Assembly: GCA_001800675.1 (NCBI GenBank)
Contig: MGVW01000052.1
Coordinates: 1 to 17,293, forward strand
DNA from: Euryarchaeota archaeon RBG_13_57_23
GTDB taxonomy: Archaea > Thermoplasmatota > Thermoplasmata > UBA10834
DNA: 17,293 nt
Direction: 5' to 3'
The notes under the pieces were generated by a model. The model was not told the DNA's origin and searched no databases. It saw only the letters and a program-made list of their open reading frames with translations. This document shows positions 7,776-14,525 of this stretch, piece after piece (position 1 is the first letter of the stretch; each line of letters starts with the position of its first letter). Made by a program: the position numbers and the translations under genes.

Positions 7776-7792
7776 TGCAATATTAGACAAAC

Positions 7793-7798
7793 AGGAGG
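7793..7798 (+). promoter_or_regulatory. Shine-Dalgarno AGGAGG of the 32-aa ORF
   Basis: AGGAGG is a perfect match to the anti-Shine-Dalgarno core and lies 8 bp before the ATG at 7807. It is the main reason to accept the very short ORF as translated. Confidence 0.7.
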
Positions 7799-7806
7799 AC
7801 CGAAGA

Positions 7807-7905
7807 ATGACAGCAGATATCGCAAGGGCGATGCAAAAGGCAAGGATCGAGAGATACGAGAAGATCCGATGCCAGCGGAACTACTGCAAGATCGAGAGGA
7901 ACTGA
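7807..7905 (+). CDS. 32-aa basic small protein at the head of the arsM transcript
   Basis: The frame starts at an ATG with an ideal AGGAGG site 8 bp upstream and ends at TGA (7903-7905), 55-58 bp before arsM. Codons are typical of the window (GAG, AAG, ATC, AAC, TAC), unlike the overlapping alternative frame. The product is strongly basic and probably helical, with C22 and C27 (C-x4-C) near its end. No family is recognised. It could be a small metal- or thiol-binding protein, or a leader peptide whose translation influences arsM. It is the first gene after the inverted-repeat promoter, so it should be induced together with arsM. Confidence 0.55.
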   Translation: MTADIARAMQKARIERYEKIRCQRNYCKIERN

Positions 7906-7960
7906 TCGAGTGGCTAGTGGCATCAAGTCAAAATAGAGGTCCTGGGATTACGTTGGTGAG

Positions 7961-8824
7961 ATGATGACAAAAGCCACGAAGAAGTCAGGCAAGTCGACTA
8001 AGCGGGAGGTTCCGAAGGTAGAGAGCAGCGGCGACGAGATACGAGGCGCAGTCAGGGAGCACTATGGCAACCTGGCGAAGACCGGGTCTTCTTGCTGCTC
8101 GACCAAGGAATCGTCGTGCGGATGCGGAGGGCTGTACTCTCAGACCGAGATCCTATCGTTGCCGCAGGACGCTATCGCTGTCAGCGCTGGCTGCGGAAAC
8201 CCAACAGCCATAGCCAGCCTCAAGCCGGGCATGGTCGTGGTTGACTTGGGCAGCGGAGGGGGCATCGATGCCTTCTTGTCGGCAAGGAAAGTTGGGCCCA
8301 AGGGTTTGGTCTACGGGATAGACATGACTCCCGAGATGATTCACAGGGCTAGGAAGACTGCACGCGAGACTGGGATTGAGAACGTCGAGTTCAGGTTGGG
8401 AGAGATCGAGCACATCCCTCTGGACGCAGGCGTGGCTGATGTGGTTATCAGCAACTGCGTGATCAACCTCTCTCCTGACAAGCAGCAGGTCTTCAAGGAA
8501 GCGTTCCGTGTTCTGAAGCCAGGAGGCAGACTGGCGGTTTCCGACATAGTGCTCATAAGCGAGCTTCCGGAGGATATCAGAGAGAACCTCACGGCCTGGT
8601 CCTCATGCGTCAGCGGGGCGGTGTCGGAGAAAGAGTACGTCGGCGCGATGAAGAACGCCGGATTCGAGCAGATCAAGGTCGAGGACCGAGTCGTGTATAC
8701 ACACGAGCAATTGTCAGACTACCTCAAGAGTTATGAGTACGCCGATCGCCCTGAGCTGAGAGGGCGGAATCTGTCGGAGCTCATCGCGAGCTACAGGATC
8801 ACGGCCGTGAGACCGAGGAAGTAA
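7961..8824 (+). CDS. arsM: Arsenite S-adenosylmethionine methyltransferase ArsM
   Basis: The 287-aa protein is a class I SAM methyltransferase of the ArsM/AS3MT family, which methylates As(III) to mono-, di- and trimethyl arsenicals. The SAM-binding motif is VVDLGSGGGIDAF (93-105), followed by the acidic GIDMT (119-123). The three conserved As(III)-binding cysteines appear in their family contexts: C78 in SAGCGNP, C166 in SNCVINLSPD and C216 in SSCVSGA. An extra N-terminal cluster (C45, C46, C53, C55 in a Ser/Cys-rich stretch) may bind or hand over arsenic. The first 25 residues are a basic, low-complexity extension. Tandem ATGs at 7961 and 7964 follow GGTGAG; the second has the better spacing. 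The 3' end overlaps the convergent zinc-ribbon gene by 26 bp. Expression is probably controlled by the divergent PadR. Confidence 0.93.
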   Translation: MMTKATKKSGKSTKREVPKVESSGDEIRGAVREHYGNLAKTGSSCCSTKESSCGCGGLYSQTEILSLPQDAIAVSAGCGNPTAIASLKPGMVVVDLGSGGGIDAFLSARKVGPKGLVYGIDMTPEMIHRARKTARETGIENVEFRLGEIEHIPLDAGVADVVISNCVINLSPDKQQVFKEAFRVLKPGGRLAVSDIVLISELPEDIRENLTAWSSCVSGAVSEKEYVGAMKNAGFEQIKVEDRVVYTHEQLSDYLKSYEYADRPELRGRNLSELIASYRITAVRPRK

Positions 8825-9824
8825 CCACGTACTCGGGCGGCATGATGGCGCTCAGTATGTTGTCCTCGAATTCCCATTGGTAATCGAAGTGCTCGTTTGG
8901 GTCCTTCACCAGGACGTAGTACCAGTAGAAGATGAATATCCCGGTGAATATCGTCAGGACCACGTACAGGGCCACCGAGTGTTCGGGAAGCCGGTTCATC
9001 CTGAATGACCTCCCAACAGGGAATCCGAGTTTTGACATCGCTCTCCTGACGTTGTAGGCGAACGCGTTCCATCGGCTGTCGTGCTCCTCCATTGTCTGAG
9101 TCAGGAAGTACAGAAGATAGAGCATGAGAATGAGGTAGCCCAGGAGCATCAGAAGTGACAAGACGAGCGCTCCGATGATGGCGGAGTAGCTGATATCTCC
9201 CTGTGGAGGTCCCGCATAGATGTACAGCCACAAACCCAGGCTTATCACAATAGACAGGATCGTGGGCAACAGGATCACGAAGATCCAGAACCAGACGTTT
9301 CTGTGCTTCTCCTGCGGTCCCCTTGCCATTGACAACGCCATGGTCTCGGGAACGATATCGTTAGTTCTTTCTGGTGACCAGGCTGCGGCACTCATCAACG
9401 ATAGCAGGGCTGTTCTGAGACGAGCCTCCCTGGCATAGTGATCGTTCTGCCTCTTGACGAGGTAATAGACGAACGCGGCCAGAAGGATAGTCGAGAGCAC
9501 GCCCGCAACATTGGACACTGCCCCGACCGCAAAGAAATCGCTGGTATCCATTGTGTAGTAGGGATCGCTGAAATCATAAGACCAGAACATCGCCACGAAC
9601 GACAATGCGACCGAAATGATATCGACGAGGATGATTGCGACGACCCAGAGCACGGAGAGCCTCTTGTCGGTCCTCTGTCGCTCATAGATTGCCCTCACGA
9701 CCATTTGCCTCGGGCCGTCCAGCCTGCTGTCATGCAGGTCAATCGGTGTCGCGAGGATCGATCCACATGATTGGCAGAATTTGTAGCCTTCGGGGCTCTC
9801 GCGCCCACACGAACCACAACGCAC
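8799..9824 (-). CDS. Zinc-ribbon polytopic membrane protein, function unknown
   Basis: This 341-aa protein starts with a zinc ribbon of two CxxC knuckles (C3-C6 and C17-C20), followed by a basic linker. It then has about five hydrophobic segments: roughly 57-80, 97-123, 176-203, 212-242 and 284-306. Cytosolic zinc ribbons fused to membrane domains are common in archaea and generally uncharacterised, and no enzyme motif is visible here. The GTG start (complement of 9822-9824) is preceded by GGGGG on the minus strand and by a weak TATA-like TTAAACC at 9857-9863. Its 3' end overlaps arsM tail to tail by 26 bp, so the two genes are convergent rather than an operon. A link to arsenic (for example export) would be speculation, because it does not resemble ArsB, Acr3 or ArsP. 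Confidence 0.78.
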   Translation of the reverse strand: MRCGSCGRESPEGYKFCQSCGSILATPIDLHDSRLDGPRQMVVRAIYERQRTDKRLSVLWVVAIILVDIISVALSFVAMFWSYDFSDPYYTMDTSDFFAVGAVSNVAGVLSTILLAAFVYYLVKRQNDHYAREARLRTALLSLMSAAAWSPERTNDIVPETMALSMARGPQEKHRNVWFWIFVILLPTILSIVISLGLWLYIYAGPPQGDISYSAIIGALVLSLLMLLGYLILMLYLLYFLTQTMEEHDSRWNAFAYNVRRAMSKLGFPVGRSFRMNRLPEHSVALYVVLTIFTGIFIFYWYYVLVKDPNEHFDYQWEFEDNILSAIMPPEYVVTSSVSRP

Positions 9825-9856
9825 CTTTTTCCCCCAGGTGATTAATGGATTCGTCA

Positions 9857-9863
9857 GGTTTAA
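9857..9863 (-). promoter_or_regulatory. Weak TATA-like element of the zinc-ribbon membrane gene
   Basis: The minus strand reads TTAAACC about 36 bp upstream of the GTG at 9824. This would give a leader of about 10 nt containing GGGGG. The similar ATTAATGG at 9841-9848 is an alternative, so the assignment is tentative. Confidence 0.3.
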
Positions 9864-9911
9864 TGGTTCGGCCTCTGGGGGGTCCAGCTACTCATTCCTC
9901 GGCGTCTAGGC

Positions 9912-9919
9912 TTATATAG
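9912..9919 (+). promoter_or_regulatory. TATA box upstream of the PEFG surface protein gene
   Basis: TTATATAG fits the archaeal TATA consensus and predicts a start near 9940, giving a leader of about 85 nt. A second, weaker box (CTATAG, 9974-9979) would give a leader of about 25 nt. Either or both may be used. I see no other structure in 9825-10015. Confidence 0.5.
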
Positions 9920-10027
9920 TGTTCCCTTCATAGGCAACGGCGTATCAATAGAAGAGTATCCGAACTGGGAAGGCTATAGTGCTTCTGTAGCACATCTTCA
10001 GAATCGGCACGGAGATTGACTTTGCAT

Positions 10028-12883
10028 ATGAGGAGGACTGATTTCGTGAGGCGGGCGGAAGCATCGGGATTCTTGGTCGTCTCCGCACTTGCCCTCTCAC
10101 TCCTTGTTCCTATGATGCCCGCTGACGATCAGAACATCGCGCATCCGATGTACTCTGGCCCAGAATATTGGGGGATCGTCGAGTCCTTCAACAACGTGAC
10201 GATGGGAACGCACGGACCTGCAACGTTCAACGACGTCACAATCTCTGGGCTCACCGATCCATGGGGCAACTTCACCGCTGACACTGTGGTTCTGGACGGT
10301 TGGCTCTACGAGATGACCGTTGCCGATGCCAAAGGGACCGTTATGTGGTATGAGCCCTCAGGGCCTTCGGAGAGAACGGACGACTGGAACCTCTCTCTCG
10401 AGGTGACGAAGACCAAGGAGGATTCGTCCTATTTGTCGTTCAATCTGTCGGTCCAGGCAGGCAGACAGGCCATACTGGTCTATCTCTGCAACGAGACGGA
10501 TGCCATCCAGGCCGGTATCAAGTTGGTGACCGGCTCTCCAGAGAACGAGGCCATCCAGCTGTATGATCCGATTGGAATGTCTTGGACGAATGTCTCTCTT
10601 GACATGTGGCCAGCGTTCCCGCATGACTCTGCGGACTTCGGCCTTAGACCGGATCGATACTTCGTCGCCTTCGCTCATTCGAACGGCTCATCAGAGATCA
10701 CGGTCACTGTCATCAACTCAGGTGCGGGAGTCGTGTTCTCCGGAAACGTGACGGCTCCAGCGACAACGAACACACTCTGGCCGAAGCTGAGGGTGGACAT
10801 GGACGTCGACACCGGGTACGTGAGCGTCTACCATGTCGCGACGGGCTGGATAGTCGACAACCTGATGTTCCGCTCAATGCAGTCTAGACACCCTATCGTG
10901 GAACCCGTCTACGAGTTCGTGGAAGCGTCGGATCCCGTCTGGGTCAGAGTCGCCGACATCTCAGGCAATGTGATCAATGACGCCTCCGTGACGATCGAAG
11001 GGGTGCCAGCTCCTTTCAACGTCGGGACATCGAGATACGAGTCTTACTTCTCAAGACTCGTTGACTGGGATGTCAAGTACAACTACACGATGATTGCGGA
11101 CGGAGTCCATATCGAGGATTCAGTTGCCGTCACGACCGTGATGGACCAGTTGTCCGGAATCGAGGTATCGCAATGGTGGAACGGATGGGACTGGGTGAGC
11201 GTCTTCGGGAGAGACGACTCCAGCGATGCCACTTCTGGTGATCTGACCTACAATGCCTTCGACCATCCGACGACTTCCTACATGTCCTCGGGGTTCACGG
11301 GCAATTCCACAGACATCCTGGCAAGACAATCCGAGATCGCGCTTCACTATCCGCACGAGTACAAGACCTGGGGCCACAAGTCATGGAGCGACGCGGTCAT
11401 AAGTGCGGAAGCGGGCCAATTGATGCTGGATGAGAGCTACGATTTCGCCAGCAGATGGGACGACCCGGGCTATGTGGGCGTCGGCGACACGTACATCAGC
11501 ATGGCCAACCCCGGGAACACCGCCTCGTGGGAGATGATGTTCGCGCAGTTGCAGACCGGCATCCGGATAATGGGCACATCGTCATGGACCTATCTCGGGG
11601 GCAACAACTCTCTCATCGGCAGCTACTGGATCAATGTGCCTGCGGGGAGCTGGCTGCCTTCTTGGGGTTCCTGGCATCCCCATCAGAAGACGGACATGTT
11701 GGACATGTTGCGGTCCATCAATACAGATTCCGATAACGTATACCAGCTCCCGATGATTCAGATGACCGCCGAGAACCACGGAGTCGTCAGGTTCTACAAC
11801 CACAATATCGTCGCGAACGCATCCCTTCTGCTCTGGGTAACTCAGCCGAAGACCGAATTTCCGTATGAGAACTGGAAGGCGACCGACGGGGAGGTTGCGA
11901 GCTACATAAACGGCAGGTGGAGCACGGATGTCAAGGTCAACAACTCGTCGTCGGGGGAGAAGTGGGTCTACGACGTATCCCGGCAGGATCCGACATCGAA
12001 CGGATACTGGAGAGTCCCGGTCACGGTCTCCTTCGACATCACGGACATGGACGTTGGCTATGTCAGGATCGTCTCAGATCAGTGGGATCTGAACTCGAGC
12101 GACGGCACTCTCAAGAACCTGAACATGAGCAGGGAGATGGACGTAGGATTCGACATCCGCGGGGACAGGTTGTACGTCTCATATTTCTGGAACGAGTCCT
12201 CTCAGATCGAGGTCAAGATAAACCAGCTGGACAGTCCGCGCATAGTATCCGAGGGAGTGCCCCAGGGCTTCTCCTATGCTGAGTATTCATCCACAATCAG
12301 CTGCACCGAACCAGACAACGGGCCTTCGGTATGGGCCCTCGATACCGATGCTCCATGGCTTGCAATCGGTTTCAGCAATGACACGAGCTGTGTCGTGTCC
12401 GGAGTGACGGTGGATTGGGGGGTCTACTTCGCCAACCTGACCGTCTCAGACGGCAACAACACAAGCTATCTGAACTGGTCGATCACGATGATTCGTCTGA
12501 AGACGGTCAGCGGGCATGTGTTGAACGAGACCAGTGGACGGATCGCTGAACTGCTGGTCACAGTGACCGTGAAGAACGGCTCTGACGTGCGGACCGTGGC
12601 CTCCAATACCACTGACGAGAACGGATTCTACACAGTGACCTTCACGAACGATGAATGGCTCTTAGGTGACACCATAGTCGTGAGCGCGACCTACGACAGC
12701 CGGAGCGAGGAGAATTCGACCCTTGCGACCGCGGACACGGTGCAGGAGATCAACCTGCAGTTCGTGCCCATCATACCGGAGTTCGGCGTGATGAAGATCG
12801 CCATCGTCGCCTCCGGCATAGCAGCGTTCGTGACCGCTATCGCACTGGTCTGGAAACGGAAGCGAAGGCTCAGGAGTGCCTGA
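10028..12883 (+). CDS. Secreted surface protein with C-terminal PEFG sorting signal (archaeosortase substrate candidate)
   Basis: From the ATG at 10028 the product is 951 aa. A signal peptide is evident: basic n-region (RR..RR), hydrophobic core at about 16-28, then an acidic mature start (ADD). The body is rich in Trp, Tyr, Asn and N-glycosylation sequons (NxS/T) and beta-rich, as expected for an extracellular protein. Residues about 825-910 look like a carboxypeptidase-regulatory/Ig-type beta sandwich (opening 'TVSGHV', later 'TDENGFYTV'). The end has the three-part sorting signal: PEFG at 917-920, a hydrophobic helix at about 921-941, then KRKRRLR. PEF-CTERM signals are known archaeosortase targets in methanogens. 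TTG codons at 10016 and 10022 near GGAG are alternative starts. The middle has no confident family; a resemblance to polysaccharide-deacetylase barrels was too weak to assign. It overlaps the mttB homologue tail to tail by 14 bp. Confidence 0.85.
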   Translation: MRRTDFVRRAEASGFLVVSALALSLLVPMMPADDQNIAHPMYSGPEYWGIVESFNNVTMGTHGPATFNDVTISGLTDPWGNFTADTVVLDGWLYEMTVADAKGTVMWYEPSGPSERTDDWNLSLEVTKTKEDSSYLSFNLSVQAGRQAILVYLCNETDAIQAGIKLVTGSPENEAIQLYDPIGMSWTNVSLDMWPAFPHDSADFGLRPDRYFVAFAHSNGSSEITVTVINSGAGVVFSGNVTAPATTNTLWPKLRVDMDVDTGYVSVYHVATGWIVDNLMFRSMQSRHPIVEPVYEFVEASDPVWVRVADISGNVINDASVTIEGVPAPFNVGTSRYESYFSRLVDWDVKYNYTMIADGVHIEDSVAVTTVMDQLSGIEVSQWWNGWDWVSVFGRDDSSDATSGDLTYNAFDHPTTSYMSSGFTGNSTDILARQSEIALHYPHEYKTWGHKSWSDAVISAEAGQLMLDESYDFASRWDDPGYVGVGDTYISMANPGNTASWEMMFAQLQTGIRIMGTSSWTYLGGNNSLIGSYWINVPAGSWLPSWGSWHPHQKTDMLDMLRSINTDSDNVYQLPMIQMTAENHGVVRFYNHNIVANASLLLWVTQPKTEFPYENWKATDGEVASYINGRWSTDVKVNNSSSGEKWVYDVSRQDPTSNGYWRVPVTVSFDITDMDVGYVRIVSDQWDLNSSDGTLKNLNMSREMDVGFDIRGDRLYVSYFWNESSQIEVKINQLDSPRIVSEGVPQGFSYAEYSSTISCTEPDNGPSVWALDTDAPWLAIGFSNDTSCVVSGVTVDWGVYFANLTVSDGNNTSYLNWSITMIRLKTVSGHVLNETSGRIAELLVTVTVKNGSDVRTVASNTTDENGFYTVTFTNDEWLLGDTIVVSATYDSRSEENSTLATADTVQEINLQFVPIIPEFGVMKIAIVASGIAAFVTAIALVWKRKRRLRSA
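12776..12880 (+). other. PEF(G)-CTERM sorting signal
   Basis: This coding segment specifies P-E-F-G, a single hydrophobic helix of about 21 residues and an Arg/Lys-rich tail ending seven residues later. This is the standard tripartite layout of exosortase/archaeosortase recognition domains. Cleavage is expected next to the PEF motif. Confidence 0.75.
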
Positions 12884-14327
12884 GCAGTGACTTCTCAGCT
12901 TCCTTGACCACTTGCGAGAGCTGCTTCTCAACATCAGGGTCCAACGGCGTCGGGTGGTGCTCTTTCAGGATCTTCTTGACATGGTCCTTCGCAAGTTCCT
13001 GCAGGGGCCTCACGCCATCGTGCTTCGCCTTCTCGCCCGTCCGCTTGTCCCAGAGAGGCGAGAGCCTGATCTCGCCCTTCCTGAGCCAAGTCATTGTGTG
13101 AGGCACGCTTAGGAAGTTGCCCATGGAGCCGACCCTGTCGACGATCTCGACTGCGAGGGTCTCGTCGTTGACTTCGAAGCCCCGCACCATCCTGAAAACA
13201 TCGGAGTAGATCTCGTTATCGATTACCAGCATCTCGTAGCTGGCTCCGTTCTCCCAAGCACCTCCGATGCCCGAGAGGTTATCCGACCCTGCCATTGCCG
13301 GGAGCAGGGCGCATTGCGCGCGTTCTATGCCGGCCTGCATGTCGTAGCAGTGGCCGTCCATCGTGACTCCGTACACATCGCTGATCATCTTGTACTTGTG
13401 AGCGAGCTGCACGGTTGCCGCAGAAGCCAAAGCCATCTCTGGCATCGCCCAGACGTTCTTCCCAGTGCGCAGGTCCATCATGCTGAGCCTGCCAGAATAC
13501 ATGATCGGGACCTTGTCAGTCACGGTCTGGACCAGGACGATGCCTGCGAGCATCTCGGCGTTCTGCTGGGCTAGTCCCCCCGCAATCGTGATCGGAGCGG
13601 TGCCGCCTGCTATCGGGCATGGCACAATGTCCACGGGGACCCCGTATTCAGCTCCCCGAACCATCACGTCGCCGACATGCGAGTCGTAAGTCAGAGGGCT
13701 GCTGGGCGAGGCGTAGACATCGAGCAGCGGCCTCTTCCTGAGCTCTTCGACCCCGCCAGTAACGCAAGACCACATCTTCGCGAGGATGTCCACACTCTCT
13801 ACATTGAGCGCGTACCCAGAGATGCACTTGCTCGAGTTCTTCATCATGGCCTCTTGCGTCTTCACGACAAGCAGTTCGGGTGGGACGTCCGTGGCGACCA
13901 CAAGGTTCGAGATTGAGTGGCAGTTCTCGAGGGCGTCCATGACTCTGGTGGTCTTCTCGACGTCTTCCAGCGTGGACATTCTGTACTCCCCCGAGTCCAT
14001 ATCGAACACCCCAGGGTTGCCTCCGAGCGAATGAGCGTACATTGTCTCCCCGTCGTATCTGATGTCGTTCTTGGGATCTCGGGCGCAGTAGGACCCCCAG
14101 GGATGGATGTGCTTGATTGTCTCTTTGATCAGGCTCCTGGGGAATGTGATCACGTTCTTTCGGCTCGGATGGGGGACTGCTCCTGCTTTCACGAGCCTTG
14201 TCCTGGCCGCCTCGCCATCGAACCTCACACCGGTCTTTTCCAGTATCTTGAAGGACGCCTCCTCGATCGCGTCGACTTGGGTGTCGCTCAGGATCTTGAG
14301 CCTGTACCTTACCTTGATGCCTTCCAT
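12870..14327 (-). CDS. MttB superfamily corrinoid-dependent methyltransferase (non-pyrrolysine)
   Basis: The 485-aa product matches the length and organisation of the trimethylamine methyltransferase (MttB/COG5598) superfamily TIM barrel. Supporting motifs include SLGGNPGVFD (100-109), SPSSPLTYD (207-215) and the glycine-rich PIAGGTAPITIAGGLAQQNAE (238-258). The frame has no internal TAG, so this is not the pyrrolysine-containing trimethylamine enzyme. Non-Pyl members include the glycine betaine methyltransferase MtgB and act on quaternary amines such as betaine or carnitine, passing the methyl to a corrinoid protein. No corrinoid protein or MtbA-like gene is in the window, so the substrate is unassigned. 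The ATG at 14327 was chosen because GGAGAGGGG lies upstream and the family N-terminus starts here; the frame remains open far upstream by chance. It is divergent from an MFS transporter. Confidence 0.87.
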   Translation of the reverse strand: MEGIKVRYRLKILSDTQVDAIEEASFKILEKTGVRFDGEAARTRLVKAGAVPHPSRKNVITFPRSLIKETIKHIHPWGSYCARDPKNDIRYDGETMYAHSLGGNPGVFDMDSGEYRMSTLEDVEKTTRVMDALENCHSISNLVVATDVPPELLVVKTQEAMMKNSSKCISGYALNVESVDILAKMWSCVTGGVEELRKRPLLDVYASPSSPLTYDSHVGDVMVRGAEYGVPVDIVPCPIAGGTAPITIAGGLAQQNAEMLAGIVLVQTVTDKVPIMYSGRLSMMDLRTGKNVWAMPEMALASAATVQLAHKYKMISDVYGVTMDGHCYDMQAGIERAQCALLPAMAGSDNLSGIGGAWENGASYEMLVIDNEIYSDVFRMVRGFEVNDETLAVEIVDRVGSMGNFLSVPHTMTWLRKGEIRLSPLWDKRTGEKAKHDGVRPLQELAKDHVKKILKEHHPTPLDPDVEKQLSQVVKEAEKSLLRHS

Positions 14328-14352
14328 CTCAATCGCCCCTCTCCAACCCAAG

Positions 14353-14371
14353 GCCAATGCACTGGATTGGC
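14353..14371. repeat. Inverted repeat in the mttB-MFS divergent spacer
   Basis: GCCAAT (14353-14358) and ATTGGC (14366-14371) are perfect inverted copies with a 7-bp spacer, 26-44 bp upstream of the mttB-homologue start. This overlaps its likely transcription start. It is a possible operator but short. Confidence 0.35.
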
Positions 14372-14372
14372 G

Positions 14373-14394
14373 TTCGATATTCTGTATCTTCGAA
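14373..14394. repeat. Second, bulged inverted repeat in the mttB-MFS spacer
   Basis: TTCGATA (14373-14379) faces TATCTTCGAA (14385-14394), pairing as inverted arms with a one-base bulge and a 5-bp spacer. It directly adjoins the GCCAAT repeat and overlaps the most AT-rich part of the spacer (GAATATC on the minus strand), a possible TATA region for the methyltransferase gene. Confidence 0.3.
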
Positions 14395-14525
14395 TGCGTA
14401 TGCGGAGGCCTTACAAAAAGGTGTTGATTGACGGCGCTGGAACCTGGTGTATCGGCAACAAATTGATATGAGGGCACAATCTGTCGCGCCTCCAATCGGA
14501 GTGAGCCCCTCCAGTCTGGTGAGAG

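Noticed and set aside
7713..7964. Overlapping 83-aa frame ahead of arsM
   Set aside because: It would start upstream of the predicted transcription start, its codons have A/T-rich third positions unlike the window, and the 7807 ORF has the ribosome binding site.
9825..10015. tRNA, riboswitch or small RNA in the spacer before the PEFG protein gene
   Set aside because: No cloverleaf, T-loop motif or long stem was found by eye; only TATA-like boxes are supported.
11340..11900. Polysaccharide deacetylase-like catalytic domain in the surface protein
   Set aside because: Scattered His/Asp residues recall that fold, but no complete D-H-x3-H type metal motif could be placed, so no enzyme function is claimed.
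12870..14327. Pyrrolysine-encoding mttB
   Set aside because: The frame is uninterrupted by TAG over its full family length, so it is a non-pyrrolysine homologue.
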